From Microvelia longipes (Eukaryota; Arthropoda; Insecta; Hemiptera; Veliidae): 64,000 bases of DNA. This document shows positions 61,631 to 64,000 of this stretch, in pieces. Position 1 is the stretch's first letter. Each line of letters begins with the position of its first letter. The notes under the pieces were generated by a model, which was not told the DNA's origin, searched no databases, and worked only from the letters and a program-made list of their open reading frames with translations. The translations under genes and the position numbers were made by a program. The stretch is from NCBI GenBank assembly GCA_018340805.1, contig JACMZG010001908.1, forward strand, positions 32,734,169-32,798,168, given 5' to 3'.

Positions 61631-61969
61631 TACTAAAGTCATAGAGATATACACTAGAGGAGGCATAGCCTATCTCAAAGCATTGAAAGACCAGAAACAT
61701 CTTTTTGGGGCCCTCAGGGGCTCTGTGTAACCTCTTTGAAACCTCCTCCAAGAGCGAGTTGAGGTTTCATATATCCATTGATTTCGGCTTTCCGCACATT
61801 GCTTGTGTTTTTATTTGTATAATAAATGGTTCACTATATAAGTTACTGTATTTTTCATCTGTTTATTGAATTATTTTTATAATCTAATGTGCTCAGGTTA
61901 CTTTTCCGAAGTTACAAAATTCAACCAATATGACCCCTCTAGTAATATATCTCTATGACTACTTTAGTA
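61631..61969. mobile_element. family B MITE, best preserved, flanked by TA
   Basis: The left end TACTAAAGTCATAGAGATAT pairs with the right end, whose complement reads TACTAAAGTAGTCATAGAGA. A TA dinucleotide flanks both ends, compatible with a Tc1/mariner-type target duplication. The interior holds one left module (GGCATAGCCTATCTCAAAGC, GGCCCTCAGGGGCTCTGTG) and one right module (CAGGTTACTTTTCCGAAG, TTCAACCAATATGACCCC). The element is 339 bp with no ORF. Confidence 0.8.
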
Positions 61970-62204
61970 TATACCTATTTTATCTGTATGTTACTTGAGT
62001 GTGTGTTTAATACAAAATATGGAAAAATGCTTTTACACGAATAAAATCTATGACTATAGTATGTACTTCTTATGATATTTTAAGCGTTTCTTTAATGAAA
62101 ATTTAGAAAAACTGATTTTTATTGGTTGAAAAAGTCCAATGAATAAATAAACTTAAAAGCTCTTAAGAAAACGACTGTTTAAGATAATTATATAAATACG
62201 GGCC

Positions 62205-62280
62205 ATCGGCTCGTAGCCCTCAACTTCCGTCATCCGAACAACCTCATAAGCGTCATTTTCATAATGAAAATTCGCTAAAA
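62205..62280 (-). repeat. second copy of the 45165 repeat segment
   Basis: The reverse complement contains TTTTAGCGAATTTTCATTAT, then GACGCTTATGAGGTTGTTCG, then GACGGAAGTTGAGGG, matching 45165-45250 with few differences. It continues into a GC-richer patch (GAGCCGATGGCCCG). Confidence 0.6.
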
Positions 62281-62459
62281 ATCTGGTATCTCAAAAGTTT
62301 CCCTCACCGGATGGGATTCGCCGCTATGCGCTCCTCCATGGTACTTCTGTCTCTCTTCGCCCGTTCTCAATATATGAGCTATTTTATATTTTACTTTAAA
62401 ATTGTCTTCAGACTAGTTTCGACCATCCATCCTTAGATTAAAAAATTTCCCAGGGTCAC

Positions 62460-62850
62460 CCACACACCTACTGACCACGCTTCTTTATTAAATTTGTTAG
62501 GTATACATTATTACTTAATACGTAAAACTTCAAATCGATCGCATATTTTTTTCTTGTTTAATAAATTGTTTATTCATGAATGCCAGTTAATATCGCTATG
62601 ACAAATTCTATAAATTTAGTACAACTAGACCAAAAGGTTAATTTGAGTACCAAGTTTCCAAGTTCTAGCTTAAGCTAGAACTTGGAACTTACAACAAGAC
62701 AGTTACATACAAACAACTAGGTAAAAACCACTCAGAAGGTCTTAAAACATCTGAACCGGATAATTGAGGTAAAATCAAAGGGTCGGATTTCAAATGCAAA
62801 CACAATATTATTCCTATGTACCAACAGTATAAATAAAAAACGTCATAGCA
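62460..62850 (-). repeat. family C interspersed repeat, diverged
   Basis: Reverse orientation. It has TTTATACTGTTGGTACATAG, GAATAATATTGTGTTTGC, ATCCGGTTCAGATG and GACCTTCTGAGTGGTTTTTA. Its core has been partly replaced by a 32-bp perfect palindrome at 62656-62687. Confidence 0.6.
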
Positions 62851-63379
62851 TAAGAGGTAATAATAAAAATTTAAAGTGATGAAAAATTAATTTTAAAATA
62901 TAATCTTACAAATTGAACCTCTAATCATTTATTTTAACTATTAATTAGGTTTGTGGTAATAAATGGGAAATTTGTGATATTCATCATAACAAAGGTTTTT
63001 TTGTTTGTTTTAAAAAGATGGTTGAAAAAATTAAATTTTACATGTATGTAGTTAGGAGGGGGATGTCAGTGTTTTGGACAGAATATTCTAGAATTAGCTC
63101 TCATACTATATGTGATATTAGATCTCTCAGTAGAGATTGTATTTTGGGAAATAGTGTAGGTGTACTAACTGAATAGTTTTCCTTCAGTTTCATAACACAT
63201 ATATAACTTCTGTATCACAATATTGCAGAAATAATGCACATAAAATAGGGTGTACAGTACCTCGTAAATTTTTCATAGCTTAGCTTATCAAATTCGATAC
63301 GTTCAATCTCACCACTTTGATGAGATTAAAATTTATATTGTCTTGGGTCAACTCTGGATAATATGATTCCGTTATTCTA

Positions 63380-63930
63380 CTCAGAGCCCCAAAAATATTG
63401 TTAACGACACCCTACTCGACATTTGTCTTTTTTTAAAATTTACGAAAAATCGAAAACCATCAAAACCAAAAATAGAGACAATTTAACACGAAACACGCGT
63501 CAAAAACTAACTGCACGTGCTTGGTACAAACTGCGCATGCTTACAATTATAACAGCGCAGGTCTTAAATTTTAGAGGCAAACTTACCTCTTAGTGGTTTC
63601 CCATTGTTTATTGCTTGAGAAGGTTATAACAAAACACGCTTAAATTATCACTCACTGGTGGCAAAGTATAGTCCAAAATTTAAAATTAAATAAGCACAAA
63701 TGACTTATCAAACACCATAAATGTAACAATCACGAGAAGCACAAAATAAAATTGAGAAGCAAACTCGACAACCTTGCTACATAATCTGCGTTTGGCGCCT
63801 TTTATCATTATAACCAAGGGAGAAGTAAGTTTTCTCCTATTTCTCTATTTCATACAACTTCCATAGGGGTCAGAAATGCTCCTTAATGCGTCATCCCTTT
63901 TATTTAAGATCCTAGGGTCAGATCAACAGC
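63380..63930. mobile_element. family D element, longer diverged copy
   Basis: The right end has GGGGTCAGAAATGCTCCTTA, ATGCGTCATCCCTTTTATTT and AAGATCCTAGGG, matching the family D terminus at 28565. The interior has GCGCATGCTTACAATTATAA, CAGCGCAGGTCTTAAATTTT and AGAGGCAAACTTACCTC, matching 28655-28730 in reverse. An unrelated stretch (about 63600-63815) interrupts it. Confidence 0.65.
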
Positions 63931-64000
63931 GAACCACGGAACCGGGTTTATTCGATTTTGCACTCCAAAAAATATTGAAAACAACACCCAACTTATTATT

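Overview
The window is a piece of an AT-rich insect nuclear genome. No bacterial, viral or organellar gene organisation is visible: no operons, Shine-Dalgarno sites or long intact ORFs. The only host gene I can support is on the minus strand. Two spliced exons at the left edge (1-101 and 528-668/673) join in phase into an immunoglobulin I-set domain that matches, from memory, the first Ig domain of insect sallimus (sls, the D-titin/kettin giant muscle protein). A glutamine-rich first coding exon lies 38.3 kb away at 38989-39166, in a GC-richer island whose leader has no ATG for about 420 nt. The reading phase fits one continuous gene, so 674-38988 is most likely one giant first coding intron and everything right of about 39.6 kb is 5' flank or untranslated region. 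The repeat content suggests a repeat-rich insect, perhaps hemipteran, but the order cannot be fixed from this sequence alone.

Region by region. 0.1-2.5 kb: sls exons, small intron, and three copies of a near-palindromic MITE (family A). 3.9-6.2 kb: a modular MITE family (B) whose ends are duplicated or inverted, containing a broken tyrosine-recombinase-like gene. 6.28-7.64 kb: a decayed LINE reverse transcriptase lying between about 70-bp terminal inverted repeats. 10.45-11.15 kb: a 73-bp minisatellite. 13.6 kb and 26.8 kb: AT microsatellites. 14.8-19.6 kb: repeat sequence with many TTTAGTT motifs around a 1000-N scaffold gap. 19.7-27.6 kb: several copies of an interspersed repeat (family C) and tandem partial copies of family B. 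28.6-28.9 kb: MITE family D. 31.1-31.6 kb: an alternating two-type minisatellite. 34.7-38.1 kb: more family C. 41-43.2 kb: three TIR elements, one nested in family C. 49772-57540: a 7.77-kb foldback element. 57.6-64 kb: further repeats of families C, B and D.

The most striking object is the foldback element. It has perfectly matching ends, a 9-bp direct repeat (TTTCAACAC) on both sides, 36-40 nt homopolymers just inside the ends, arms built of about 190-bp tandem units, and an asymmetric number of inner units (about 7 left, 3 right). This architecture resembles Drosophila FB elements and long-TIR Mutator-like elements. I found no transposase in it. Several tandem-repeat regions carry dense single-base indels that look like unpolished long-read sequence, so copy numbers and frames there should be treated with care.
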